Positions 9,212 to 17,805 of a DNA stretch of 53,760 bases are shown here, piece after piece. Source of the DNA: Shimia gijangensis (lineage in GTDB: Bacteria; Pseudomonadota; Alphaproteobacteria; Rhodobacterales; Rhodobacteraceae). How positions within the stretch are numbered: position 1 is the first letter of the stretch; the number at the start of each line of letters is the position of its first letter. The notes beneath the pieces were generated by a model. That model did no database searches. It saw only the letters and a list, made by a program, of their open reading frames with translations, and was not told where the DNA came from. The position numbers and the translations under genes were made by a program. The stretch is taken from the NCBI RefSeq assembly GCF_900142085.1, contig NZ_FQZQ01000027.1, positions 1 to 53,760 of the forward strand, written 5' to 3'.

Positions 9212-9943
9212 ATGAATCGCTTTCACAAAAAAACGCCCCTTTGGGAAAGCATTGCACGAAGTCTCACGTCGGACATTACCGAAGGGCAATATGGGCCCGG
9301 GGACAAACTGCCCACCGAGGCGGAACTGGCGGCGCGGTTTGATGTCAACCGACACACCGTACGTGCCGCCTTAAAGGATATGGCAGAGAGTGGATTGGTG
9401 ACCTCACGCCGTGGTGCGGGAGTTTTTGTCGCAGAGACACCGGCCGATTACCCGCTTGGCAAACGTGTGCGGTTCCATAGCAACCTTGAACAGTCCGGTC
9501 GCCTGCCCACAAAGAAAACCTTGTCTGTTGAAACGCGACAGGCTGACCAGAACGAAGCTCAGGCCCTTGGGATTACAAAAGGCGATCCAGTACATGTGTT
9601 CGAAGGGCTTTCTTTGGCCGATGATCAGCCGATTGTGCTGTTTCGCAGCGTGTTTTCCGCCGACCGGTTGCCTGAAATGGTAGAACACATCGCATATTCC
9701 AACTCGGTCACAGCCGCGCTTCAGGCCTGTGGTGTAAAAGACTACACGCGCAGTTCAACCCGGGTCACAGCCTTGCGCGCGACAAGTACACAGGCGCATC
9801 ATCTGCATATCCGCGAAGGCGATCCGGTTTTGCGAACGTTGGGTATCAACGTCGACCCAAACGGCACTCCAACCGAGTTTTGCACATCCTGGTTTGCGGG
9901 CGATCGCGTGACATTGTCCTTAACTGATACGGACATGCCATAG
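9212..9943 (+). CDS. phnF: GntR-family phosphonate-utilisation regulator
   Basis: A 243-residue GntR/HutC-type repressor. The N-terminal winged helix-turn-helix (residues ~8-72) contains GDKLPTEAELAARFDVNRHT, and a UTRA ligand-binding domain fills residues ~90-235. Relatives next to phn genes are called PhnF and repress phosphonate or phosphate uptake genes. Here it is divergent from phnM and convergent, seven bases apart, with a PHP-domain gene. The shared 236-base region is the natural place for its operator. I saw only a weak CTTGA-N15-TCAAG pair at 9156-9180. Confidence 0.88.
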   Translation: MNRFHKKTPLWESIARSLTSDITEGQYGPGDKLPTEAELAARFDVNRHTVRAALKDMAESGLVTSRRGAGVFVAETPADYPLGKRVRFHSNLEQSGRLPTKKTLSVETRQADQNEAQALGITKGDPVHVFEGLSLADDQPIVLFRSVFSADRLPEMVEHIAYSNSVTAALQACGVKDYTRSSTRVTALRATSTQAHHLHIREGDPVLRTLGINVDPNGTPTEFCTSWFAGDRVTLSLTDTDMP

Positions 9944-9950
9944 AGCGCAA

Positions 9951-10871
9951 TTACAGCCAGATCGGGTTAGACCACGCGTGCTTTCCATCTTTGTCGATCA
10001 CTGTCACGCGAATCCATGGACAGTTTTTGAAACGCTCCAAAGGCAGGCGCACATTGGTCAGCCTAGCCCCATGTTTGGCCCGAACCGCTGGCCCATATCC
10101 CTGAACAAACACATTGCTGACTTCAGAACAGGTAATCAGAATTTCATCGCCGGCAATCTCGACATGAAAAAGCTCGGGCCCTTGCGACGCATAGAAATCG
10201 CCCCGCTTCAACGCCTCTAACAATGGGCCCGGTTCATTGGATGTCGCCTTGACCATGACCCACCCCCCAAATTCATCTGGCAATCTGGAATGCGCATCAT
10301 CCGCCGCAATCAGGGTCAGCTTGCGTCCTTCGGACAAAAGAGTTTCCAACATGTGCGCCCCATCAGGCCGGTCACTGCTGAGCGCACATTCGTGATTATA
10401 AATCTCAACCGCATGGGCAGCGTCCAGACCGCGCGCATCTTCAACCGTTAATCCGGACCACTGAGGATGTGCGATGGTCACAAAAGCCCCGGCCGCGCGT
10501 GCCCGGCGGGCAATGTCCGGGCCGCTTTCCTGCCCTTCAACGGGCTCAAACCCCGGGGCATTGGGCGGGGCAAAATCAGCTGGCAACCCCACCGCCAAAA
10601 TATGCCAAAGCGCGCCGTTTGCCATGGCTCCTGAATGGAGTTCGGCTCCCAATATCGTGGTAAAATCTTCGGTGCGGTAGGGCGTCGTATCGGCAATTGG
10701 ATACCCATATTGCCCAACAAAGTGATCACTCAGGCACAGGAAATCATACCCTTCATCGCGATATCTCTGGCATATGTCCTTGGGATCAAGGCATCCATCC
10801 GACAGGGTTGAATGGGTGTGCAAGTTACCCCGGTAGAATTTGCCGGGGGCTTTAAAGGCAGACAAGATCAC
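9951..10871 (-). CDS. PHP-domain metal-dependent phosphoesterase
   Basis: A 306-residue PHP-family hydrolase. Metal-binding motifs are visible in order: NLHTHSTLSDG near residue 15, LSDHF near 47, AHPQWSG near 140 and ADDAHSRL near 195. The start is GTG 10871 with GGAGAG six bases upstream. PHP enzymes hydrolyse phosphoesters with two or three metals. Because it sits beside phnM and phnF it may process a ribose phosphate of phosphonate breakdown, much as the PHP enzyme PhnPP opens cyclic ribose phosphate in some bacteria. That link is inference. Confidence 0.8.
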   Translation of the reverse strand: MILSAFKAPGKFYRGNLHTHSTLSDGCLDPKDICQRYRDEGYDFLCLSDHFVGQYGYPIADTTPYRTEDFTTILGAELHSGAMANGALWHILAVGLPADFAPPNAPGFEPVEGQESGPDIARRARAAGAFVTIAHPQWSGLTVEDARGLDAAHAVEIYNHECALSSDRPDGAHMLETLLSEGRKLTLIAADDAHSRLPDEFGGWVMVKATSNEPGPLLEALKRGDFYASQGPELFHVEIAGDEILITCSEVSNVFVQGYGPAVRAKHGARLTNVRLPLERFKNCPWIRVTVIDKDGKHAWSNPIWL

Positions 10872-10978
10872 CGGTTCTCTCCAAAGTTCGACATCTCAGG
10901 TCTCCTTGGTTTTACGGCATGTCGTCGCCCATGCGAAGCCATAGCACGCATTGTCGGTTAGAAACCGCCGAGCGCAAT

Positions 10979-11134
10979 CTATTTGGTCAGGATCAGCTTG
11001 TTCGCACGGGTGATGCGCAGCGTGTAAACCTGTTCATCCAGCACAATGCGGGCCTGAATGTCGCCATTGGTCAATTCGCGTGCGTCATGCACGGGATGGG
11101 GATCCTGATAAGAGGCTTTGGGTTGGCTGAACAT
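10979..11134 (-). CDS. hemP: Hemin uptake protein HemP family
   Basis: A 51-residue protein matching the short HemP family, with the characteristic core VYTLRITRANKLILTK at its C-terminus and HPVHDARELT in the middle. HemP proteins are small, iron-regulated and needed for full expression or function of haem uptake in several alpha- and betaproteobacteria. I chose ATG 11134 because GAGAG lies about eight bases upstream; an in-frame start at 11167 is within the promoter region. No haem receptor or haem ABC genes follow here. A perfect inverted repeat with iron-box spacing lies just upstream. Confidence 0.85.
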   Translation of the reverse strand: MFSQPKASYQDPHPVHDARELTNGDIQARIVLDEQVYTLRITRANKLILTK

Positions 11135-11167
11135 GTTTGAAACTCTCTTGAATTTTACTTGCATCAA

Positions 11168-11192
11168 TTATCTGACTATTTTTGTCAGATAA
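11168..11192. promoter_or_regulatory. Iron-Rhodo-box-like operator (TGA-N9-TCA) upstream of hemP
   Basis: A perfect inverted repeat: TTATCTGAC at 11168-11176, seven-base spacer, GTCAGATAA at 11184-11192. Its core reads TGA, nine bases, TCA (11173-11187), the pattern described for the iron-Rhodo-box (IRO motif) linked to RirA-type iron regulation in Rhodobacterales. It sits 34 bases upstream of the hemP start, where a repressor would block transcription. The regulator itself is not in this window. Confidence 0.75.
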
Positions 11193-11318
11193 GTCAAATG
11201 AAAATTTATGAGTGCCTTTTTGAGCAAAACCCGCGAAAAGAATGGACAAGCGACCTGTCATTTTGACATCACGCTTATGGGCGGAACCAAATACGCCTGA
11301 TGAAAATCGAGGTATGAC

Positions 11319-12149
11319 ATGAGCAAACCCTGCATTCTGTGCTGTGCTATCACCGGTTCAGTGCCCACTCAGTCTGACAATTCGGCGGTTCCAATTACCA
11401 TCAGCGAGCAGGTCGAAAGCAGTCAGGCTGCAGTCGAAGCCGGAGCCAGCATCATCCACGCTCATGTGCGCAACGACGACGGAACAACCACATCTGACCC
11501 GGAAAAATTCGCGCGATTGGGGGAAGAGCTGCGCAAGCATTGTCCCGGCGTCATCATTCAATTCTCTACCGGTGGCCGCTCAGGTGCCGGTGCCGCGCGC
11601 GGTGGCATGCTGCCGCTGCGCCCCGATATGGCCTCGCTTTCCGTGGGGTCCAACAACTTCCCCACACGCGTATACGAAAACGCGCCCGATTTGGTGTCAT
11701 GGCTGTCCGAAGAAATGGTCAAATATGAGATCACCCCGGAAATCGAAGCCTTTGATTTGTCACATATCCTGCACGCCATTCGCATGCACAAAGACGGCAA
11801 ATTATTTGGCAAACTCTATGTGCAATTTGTAATGGGCGTAAAGAACGCAATGCCCTGCGATCGCGAGGTATTCGATTTCTATGTCAAGATGATGCGTGAG
11901 CGTGCTCCAGATGCGCAGTGGTGCGCCGCGGGCATCGGCCCCAATCAGATCGTGGTCAACGAATGGGCCATTGCAGCGGGCGGCCATACCCGTGCCGGGC
12001 TGGAAGACAACATCCGACTGGATCGCGACCGGCTTGCGCCGTCCAATGCCGCACTGATCGCGCGGGCTGCCGAATTGTGCGAAAAACACGAGCGCCCTGT
12101 AGCCACGCCCAAACAGGCGCGTGAAATCTTGGGTTTACGGGCAGGGTAA
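11319..12149 (+). CDS. 3-keto-5-aminohexanoate cleavage enzyme family (BKACE)
   Basis: A 276-residue TIM-barrel, zinc-dependent beta-keto acid cleavage enzyme. Members condense a beta-keto acid with acetyl-CoA and release a new CoA ester. Zinc-ligand histidines are visible as HAHVRN (H47, H49), and the central STGGRSG and C-terminal AAGIGPNQ motifs are typical. Known substrates include 3-keto-5-aminohexanoate and 3-dehydrocarnitine. In this window, rich in methylated-amine genes, dehydrocarnitine cleavage to glycine betaine is attractive but unproven. The gene stands alone, with GAGG eight bases before ATG 11319, followed by an IS6-like remnant. Confidence 0.88.
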   Translation: MSKPCILCCAITGSVPTQSDNSAVPITISEQVESSQAAVEAGASIIHAHVRNDDGTTTSDPEKFARLGEELRKHCPGVIIQFSTGGRSGAGAARGGMLPLRPDMASLSVGSNNFPTRVYENAPDLVSWLSEEMVKYEITPEIEAFDLSHILHAIRMHKDGKLFGKLYVQFVMGVKNAMPCDREVFDFYVKMMRERAPDAQWCAAGIGPNQIVVNEWAIAAGGHTRAGLEDNIRLDRDRLAPSNAALIARAAELCEKHERPVATPKQAREILGLRAG

Positions 12150-12230
12150 TCCAAATAGCGGACTCCTCAGAAAACATAACCCGGACGCGTCTGCATCTGG
12201 GTTTCTGAAATTCCGCGGTGACGGCACAGA

Positions 12231-12480
12231 GGTAGTGTCAGACGAATTCAAACCAGTCTCTTCTAGGCCAGTGAAGTTGTCCTTTATGCCGCACAAAGAC
12301 CACGTCCCTCGGCAAGAGCGGCGGTGCGATTCAGTTTGAAATGGCATCTTTTCGGAAGGCTGCGTTCCTGATTGAAGGGGGTGAAAACAGAGGCATAAAC
12401 GAAAACAAATTTCTGCAAACTTCACATACGACGAAAGCGGTGCATGGCTCGCTCTCGCTTTCGAAACGGCAGTTGAGAAC
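12231..12480 (-). mobile_element. IS6-like element remnant, copy 1 (transposase C-terminus and one end)
   Basis: The minus strand encodes the end of an IS6-type transposase. The last ~19 residues read FKLNRTAALAEGRGLCAA with stop at 12284-12286, while upstream RKRERAMHRFRRM lies in a shifted frame. Beyond the stop comes the element's end, with TGTCAGACGAATTC near 12236. The same sequence recurs at 23441-23700 and at the right edge of the window from 53668. Frameshifts and loss of the N-terminal two thirds make it non-functional. The remaining bases up to 12665 hold nothing I recognise. Confidence 0.7.
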
Positions 12481-12665
12481 TCTCGGTTCGGCATTGTCAG
12501 ACTAAGACCAATTGCTATTCTTTTTGCGCGGATCTCTGGCTGGTTTCAATTGCTGATGTTTGGCAAAAGCCAATCAAATATGAAGATTTGCCCAATCTTT
12601 TAGCGGATTGGGGTGGGAGAGGCGGCCACACAGTTTTAATCTGACATCACCTCTCTATCCCTTAG

Positions 12666-13421
12666 TCAGACGTCTAGAATGGCGTAGTGTTTCTTGACGT
12701 GGTCTTTGATTTCCCAGCTACACACTGTGCCTTTGGGCACAAAGAAGCAGTCTCCGCCAATAAATGTCTGTGCCGTGCCGTCCCCTTCAGTGATCGTGAC
12801 CTCTCCGGTCAGCATGCGCACGAACTCATGTGTCGGGAAGGGCAGCATCTTGGATACCATCGGCCCGCTTTCCCACGTGCCGGTAAAGAAGTTGCCAGCG
12901 TCATTGGTAAAGTTGGTGTGGTTTTTCTGAACTGGAGCGTCACCCTCGATGACAAAAGGATCGGTGTTGTCCATCACGGCGAGCGTGGCATTTGGATCCA
13001 GAACCTGGATCGCACCATCTGCAGAGTCAATTTTGGGCGTTTCTGCTTTTGGATCCATATAGGTGATGTAGAATTTCTTCAGATAGCCCTCTTGTAGCCA
13101 ACTGACGGGGGCCGCATTGCGAAAGCTAACGCAGGAATTGGGCGGGCATACTACGGCGTCGCCACTGCCATCCAGCATTTTGAATTCACCGTCCAGCACC
13201 CAGATAAATTCGTCACCGGGGTAGGGGCCAAAAGCTTCTTGCATGGTCGATGTATCCCAGACGCCAACACTAAATCCAGCTTCCGGATCATCGTAATACA
13301 CATGCAGATGTTGTGTGGGCAATGGGGACTGAAAACCCGCCGGGTCGCATTCCATCTCGGGCATGCCTGTTGCCGAGGGGCCGTTTCTTTCCAGTCGAAT
13401 AACGCGTTTTTCCATAGTCAT
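12666..13421 (-). CDS. Double-cupin protein
   Basis: A 251-residue protein with two cupin beta-barrels, roughly residues 40-120 and 165-245. Each has a GDEFIWVLDGEF- or HEFVRMLTGEV-type strand and a late PPNSCVSFRN or VPKGTVCSWE turn. The second domain keeps a possible metal-binding His/Glu set (HEF), the first is less clear. I chose ATG 13421, with GGAG eight bases upstream, rather than the long start at 13517. It is divergent from a binding-protein operon for methylated-amine use and shares a BetI-like palindrome with it, so it probably serves the same catabolic route. The reaction is unknown. Confidence 0.7.
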   Translation of the reverse strand: MTMEKRVIRLERNGPSATGMPEMECDPAGFQSPLPTQHLHVYYDDPEAGFSVGVWDTSTMQEAFGPYPGDEFIWVLDGEFKMLDGSGDAVVCPPNSCVSFRNAAPVSWLQEGYLKKFYITYMDPKAETPKIDSADGAIQVLDPNATLAVMDNTDPFVIEGDAPVQKNHTNFTNDAGNFFTGTWESGPMVSKMLPFPTHEFVRMLTGEVTITEGDGTAQTFIGGDCFFVPKGTVCSWEIKDHVKKHYAILDV

Positions 13422-13523
13422 GAAGTGCTCCGTTTTGTCATTTTTCGGGGCATTTGAGCGCCGCGAATCCCAGTGTTGGTCTTGATTTGGCCAAAAACCT
13501 GACTTGACTCGACTCAAAAATCA

Positions 13524-13557
13524 ACCCATCCATTGAATAAGTATTCAATTAGTGGGT
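13524..13557. promoter_or_regulatory. Long palindrome, probable BetI/TetR operator
   Basis: A two-layer inverted repeat centred at 13540/13541: inner arms ATTGAATA (13532-13539) and TATTCAAT (13542-13549), outer arms ACCCA (13524-13528) and TGGGT (13553-13557). The inner part resembles operators of BetI-type TetR repressors as I remember them (ATTGAA...TTCAAT). It lies between the divergent cupin gene and the binding-protein operon, and that operon encodes a BetI-like regulator (17806-18462). Autoregulation of both transcription units is the simplest reading. Confidence 0.65.
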
Positions 13558-13696
13558 CATCTTTTTGGCTAATGTAAGTTGAAATTCGGCGCGTTTCTTT
13601 CGGGAGGAACCAATAGAAAACGCACCGCATTCCACCGTTTAGGTGGGATTAAGGCCCGGGCACTTTCGGGCGCAAAACATAGGGAGACTAAGAAGA

Positions 13697-14815
13697 ATGG
13701 ATGTACTTGATCAGCTAGGATCGATGCGCGAAGGCAAGATGAGCCGCCGTGCATTTACCAAGTCGTTGATGGCCGCCGGCATCGGTGTTGCCACTGCGCC
13801 GATGTTGCCGCGTGGCGCTTCTGCTGCAGGTCAGCAGGGCACGTATTTCACATGGGGTGGTTACGATATCCCAGAGCTGTTTGGTGAATATGTAGAAAAA
13901 AATGGCGAATTGCCGAATTTTGCAATTTTTGGTGGCACCGAAGAAGGTTTGACCAAAATGCGCGGCGGTTATGTTGTGGATGTCGCGCACCCTTGTAACT
14001 CGGGTGTTCCGCGCTGGATTTCGACTGGATTGTTCCAACCGGTGGATACATCGCGTCTGTCTCATTGGGATGATGTGATGCCGGAGCTGGTCAATGTTCA
14101 GGGCAATGTTGTTGACGGCAAACCATATATGGTTCCGTTTGACTGGGGTCAAACCTCGGTGACATATCGCACGGACCTGTTTGAGGTCGAAGGCGAAGAG
14201 AGCTGGGATATGCTTTGGGACAAGCGCTATTCAGGTCGTCTTGGCAGCCTCGCATCTGGTGCTGATGCCTGGTGGTGCGGCGCGATTAAAGCAGGCGTTC
14301 CACTTACAGATATTGCCTCTGAAGACGCCTTTGAAAAGATCGCCGCTGCCATGCGCGAGCAGCGTCCTTTGATCCGTACTTACACAGATGACACCACAAC
14401 CCTGGAACAGGCTCTGGCCTCAGGCGAAATGGTTGCAGCAATGACCTGGAACAGCTCGGCTGTTGTGCTGAAGTCTGAAGGTGTACCGGTGAAGTTCGCC
14501 AAGCCAAAAGAAGGCGCACTGACCTGGGTTTGTGGTATGATGATCCACAAGGACGCCCCAAATCTGGATCGTGCATATGATATCATCGACTCGCTTCTGA
14601 GCGTCAAGACCGGTGAGTTCATGATCAACGATTATGGCTATGGTCACTCGAACAAGAAAGCATTCGACGCCTTTGATGCTGCGACCCTCGAAGGTCTGGG
14701 TCTGAGCAAGAATCCGATTGAAATTCTTGAAGCTGGCCATTTCCAGATCCCGCAGACGCAGGATTGGGAAACACGCATGAACGAAACCTTTGAACAAATC
14801 AAAGCTGGTTTCTAA
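13697..14815 (+). CDS. Extracellular solute-binding protein, PotD-like, Tat-exported
   Basis: A 372-residue periplasmic binding protein for the ABC transporter that follows. The N-terminus has a twin-arginine signal SRRAFTK followed by a hydrophobic stretch and a GASA cleavage region, so export should be by Tat. The body resembles spermidine/putrescine-type family 1 binding proteins. ATG 13697 is chosen over an upstream start at 13643 because a purine-rich stretch precedes it and the signal then starts normally. It is the first gene of the operon and is separated from the permease by a stem-loop. The ligand is unknown; the downstream flavoproteins suggest a methylated amine. Confidence 0.87.
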   Translation: MDVLDQLGSMREGKMSRRAFTKSLMAAGIGVATAPMLPRGASAAGQQGTYFTWGGYDIPELFGEYVEKNGELPNFAIFGGTEEGLTKMRGGYVVDVAHPCNSGVPRWISTGLFQPVDTSRLSHWDDVMPELVNVQGNVVDGKPYMVPFDWGQTSVTYRTDLFEVEGEESWDMLWDKRYSGRLGSLASGADAWWCGAIKAGVPLTDIASEDAFEKIAAAMREQRPLIRTYTDDTTTLEQALASGEMVAAMTWNSSAVVLKSEGVPVKFAKPKEGALTWVCGMMIHKDAPNLDRAYDIIDSLLSVKTGEFMINDYGYGHSNKKAFDAFDAATLEGLGLSKNPIEILEAGHFQIPQTQDWETRMNETFEQIKAGF

Positions 14816-14830
14816 AGGTTATCTCCCTCT

Positions 14831-14853
14831 CCGTCGGCCTTTTAGGTCGGCGG
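14831..14853 (+). terminator. Intercistronic stem-loop after the binding-protein gene
   Basis: CCGTCGGCC and GGTCGGCGG flank a five-base loop; the stem includes G-U pairs. There is no following T run. Such hairpins often stabilise binding-protein mRNA or cause partial termination so that the binding protein is made in excess over the permease. Confidence 0.5.
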
Positions 14854-14932
14854 GGTAATCTTGTCTGAACAATGTCGACCAAACCGCAATAGTCGTAGCG
14901 GCACGGGTGCGATCACTGGAAAGCTTGTCTCA

Positions 14933-15859
14933 ATGACAGATACTTCAACGCTTTCGGAGACCGGCACGCCCTCGAAAGGGGCCAGCCACTTATCCCGGTA
15001 TTTTTACAAGTCACCGCTTTCGCGTGGCTACGGGCTTTTGTCTCCAACATTGCTTTTGATGACACTTGGGATTGTAGTCCCGGTTTGCATTTTGCTTGTG
15101 ATGAGCTTTTGGACCCGTCAGGGGTTCGGGTTTGACACGACGTTTACCACCGCAAACTATGTCAAAGCCTTTGACCAGCCAATCTATATGGCATTGATGA
15201 AACGGTCTTTGTACGTTTCTGCCTGGGCTACGATCAGCACCGTCTTGCTGGCCTACCCGATGGCGTATTATGTCGCATTTCATGTCCACAAAAACAAAAT
15301 GATGTGGATTGTGCTGATGACCCTGCCGTTCTGGACCAGTTACCTGCTGCGTGTATTCGCGTGGAAAGTGGTTTTGGGCTACGAAGGCGTTATCAATTCC
15401 TTTTTGATGGGCATGGGCGTGATCGACGCGCCACTTGAATTCCTGCTCTACAGCCCAACGGCTGTGATCGTGACGCTGACACACGCGTGGGCGGCTTTTG
15501 CCATCCTACCGATGTATGTCTCGCTTGAAAAAATAGACAAGTCGCTGCTCGAGGCCGCCACCGACCTTGGTGACGGACCTATCTGGCGCTTTATCCGTAT
15601 CACATTGCCGCTTTCGATGCCGGGCATCATCTCGGCCAGTTTCCTGATCTTCATCCCAACCACTGGCGACTATATCACTCCCGCCTTGTTGGGTGGCCCC
15701 GACGGCATGATGATTGGGAACCTGATTCAACTTCAGTTCGGTGCGGTCAACAACTGGCCGATGGGTGCCAGCCTGTCGATCATCCTGATGCTGTTTATCG
15801 CCTCAATCGGATTGGTCTTCCTGTTTTTGACTAAACTCGCAAGGGAGCGCATATCGTGA
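14933..15859 (+). CDS. ABC transporter permease, PotB-like
   Basis: A 308-residue inner-membrane permease with about six hydrophobic segments. It carries the EAA-type cytoplasmic loop EAATDLGDGPIWRFIRITLP that contacts the ATPase. It forms a heterodimer with the next gene product. ATG 14933 is chosen, with GGAAAG upstream; the in-frame TTG at 14861 overlaps the leader and is unlikely. The stop overlaps the next GTG start. Confidence 0.9.
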   Translation: MTDTSTLSETGTPSKGASHLSRYFYKSPLSRGYGLLSPTLLLMTLGIVVPVCILLVMSFWTRQGFGFDTTFTTANYVKAFDQPIYMALMKRSLYVSAWATISTVLLAYPMAYYVAFHVHKNKMMWIVLMTLPFWTSYLLRVFAWKVVLGYEGVINSFLMGMGVIDAPLEFLLYSPTAVIVTLTHAWAAFAILPMYVSLEKIDKSLLEAATDLGDGPIWRFIRITLPLSMPGIISASFLIFIPTTGDYITPALLGGPDGMMIGNLIQLQFGAVNNWPMGASLSIILMLFIASIGLVFLFLTKLARERIS

Positions 15860-16662
15860 GAAACGACGTATCCTATATCAAACGACCGAACCGCCCCCTT
15901 CAGGTCTATGCGATCATCTTTTTGATCGTGCTCTACACGCCGGTCCTGTTTTTGCCGCTGTTCAGTTTCAATGACTCGATCTATGTCCGCTTCCCGCTCA
16001 AAGGCTTTACCATCCAGTGGTACTTTGAGTTGTGGGAACGTGCACAGGTCTGGAACTCGCTGATGAACAGCATCAAGGTCGGCATTTGCGTGTCCATCGC
16101 CTCCACGGGCCTTGGCATCTTTGCAGCCAAGGCGCTGACCAACTATCGCTTGCCGGGCAGACCTTCGATCATCGGTTTTATCATGCTGCCTTTGGTCGTG
16201 CCGGGGATCATTTTTGGTGTGGCGCTGTTGGTGCTGCTCAGCCAAATGGGTGTGCCGTTGTCGCTTTATACGGTCGCGATTGGGCATATGATTGTCTGTC
16301 TGCCATTTTCAATTGCGACGTTGCTGCCGCGGTTTGAGGGCTTTGATCGCTCGATTGAGGAAGCCTCGGCCGATCTGGGTGAAAACGCATGGTGGACTTT
16401 CTGGAGGGTGACCTTCCCGGTTGTCTATCCCGGCGTTGTGGCCAGCTTGTTGCTCAGCTTTACCATCTCGTTTGACGAATTCATCATGGCGTTCTTCCTC
16501 AGCGGAACCGAGCCAACACTGCCCATGTACATCTGGGGCCAGCTGCGATTCCCACAGGAGTTTCCTTCGATCCTTGCCCTTTCCTCCATCATCCTCTTCG
16601 TGTCGTTCTTGTTGGTCTTTATCGGCCAGTGGATCAATCGCGACGATGCCTACGGTAAATGA
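15856..16662 (+). CDS. ABC transporter permease, PotC-like
   Basis: A 268-residue permease partner with six predicted membrane helices and the conserved loop EASADLGENAWWTFWRVTFP. It starts with GTG 15856 in a GTGA overlap with the upstream stop, and its own TGA overlaps the ATPase start. It supplies the second transmembrane subunit of the polyamine/methylated-amine-type importer. Confidence 0.9.
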   Translation: MRNDVSYIKRPNRPLQVYAIIFLIVLYTPVLFLPLFSFNDSIYVRFPLKGFTIQWYFELWERAQVWNSLMNSIKVGICVSIASTGLGIFAAKALTNYRLPGRPSIIGFIMLPLVVPGIIFGVALLVLLSQMGVPLSLYTVAIGHMIVCLPFSIATLLPRFEGFDRSIEEASADLGENAWWTFWRVTFPVVYPGVVASLLLSFTISFDEFIMAFFLSGTEPTLPMYIWGQLRFPQEFPSILALSSIILFVSFLLVFIGQWINRDDAYGK

Positions 16663-17762
16663 CCATGACAAACAAAGACGCCTTTATCTCAATCCAAAAC
16701 GTCGACAAGTATTTCGGTAAATTTCAGGCCATCGACAAAATCTCGATGGACATTGGGCACGGTGAATTCTTTTCGCTTCTGGGTTCGTCCGGCTGTGGGA
16801 AAACCACGCTTTTGCGCATGTTGGCTGGGTTTGAGACACCGACCAACGGCGAGATTTACATCGACGGTCAACCCATGTCCGAGGTGCCGCCACACTATCG
16901 CCCGGTGAATATGGTGTTCCAAAGCTATGCCATCTTTCCGCATCTGAACGTGCGCGACAACATTGCTTATGGCCTGCGCAAACAGCGCCTTTCCAAGATG
17001 AAGAAGTATGAGATGGTCGACGAAATGCTCGACCTGATCAAACTGCCCGAGTACGGCGACCGTAAGGCACATGAGCTGTCTGGTGGTCAACGCCAGCGCA
17101 TTGCCCTGGCGCGCGCATTGATCCTAAAACCCAAAGTGCTGTTGCTGGATGAGCCACTTGGGGCGCTGGATAAACAGCTACGCGAACAAATGCAGCTGGA
17201 ACTGCGCGCATTGCAACGCACCGTCGGAATTACGTTTGTGTTCGTGACCCACGATCAGGAAGAGGCGCTGACCCTGTCGGACCGTATCGCCGTAATGTCG
17301 GGGGGCACCGTTCTTCAGACAGACACACCTACTGGCTTGTATGAAATGCCGCAAAACCGCGAGGTCGCGGCCTTTATCGGGACCATGAACTTTTTTGAAG
17401 CAATGGTGGATCGGGTTGAAGGCGACACTCTGGTTCTTGATGCCAAGGGCTTGGGCAAAGTGAGCACCACCAAAGGCCAGCGCACCACCACCAAGGGCGA
17501 TCGCTTTGAACTCGCTATTCGACCCGAAAAGCTGAAGATATCAGACACCAAACCCACCACCGGCGCCTGTGTCGAAGGCACGCTAGAGAATGCCGCCTAT
17601 CTCGGCGAGCGCAGCCACTACTACGTACGCGTTGACGGACAAGACACGCCGGTTGCCGTTTCGGCTCAGAACCAAAAGCGTGTCATCTCCTCAGATCAGA
17701 ACGCGCACTCGGTTTGGCTGACTTGGGACGATGATGCACTCGTCCTGTTGAATGACGCCTGA
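16659..17762 (+). CDS. ABC transporter ATP-binding protein, PotA-like
   Basis: A 367-residue ATPase that powers the importer. Walker A GSSGCGKTTLLR lies near residue 44, the signature LSGGQRQRIALARAL near 140, Walker B VLLLDEPLGALD near 164, and a switch histidine in VTHDQEEAL. A C-terminal TOBE-type region follows residue ~275. ATG 16659 overlaps the upstream TGA. The end overlaps a possible early start of the TetR gene, keeping the operon tight. Confidence 0.95.
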   Translation: MTMTNKDAFISIQNVDKYFGKFQAIDKISMDIGHGEFFSLLGSSGCGKTTLLRMLAGFETPTNGEIYIDGQPMSEVPPHYRPVNMVFQSYAIFPHLNVRDNIAYGLRKQRLSKMKKYEMVDEMLDLIKLPEYGDRKAHELSGGQRQRIALARALILKPKVLLLDEPLGALDKQLREQMQLELRALQRTVGITFVFVTHDQEEALTLSDRIAVMSGGTVLQTDTPTGLYEMPQNREVAAFIGTMNFFEAMVDRVEGDTLVLDAKGLGKVSTTKGQRTTTKGDRFELAIRPEKLKISDTKPTTGACVEGTLENAAYLGERSHYYVRVDGQDTPVAVSAQNQKRVISSDQNAHSVWLTWDDDALVLLNDA

Positions 17763-17805
17763 AACCGCGGGAAAAGAGTTCGATATCAGGGAGCTTCGTG
17801 AATCT

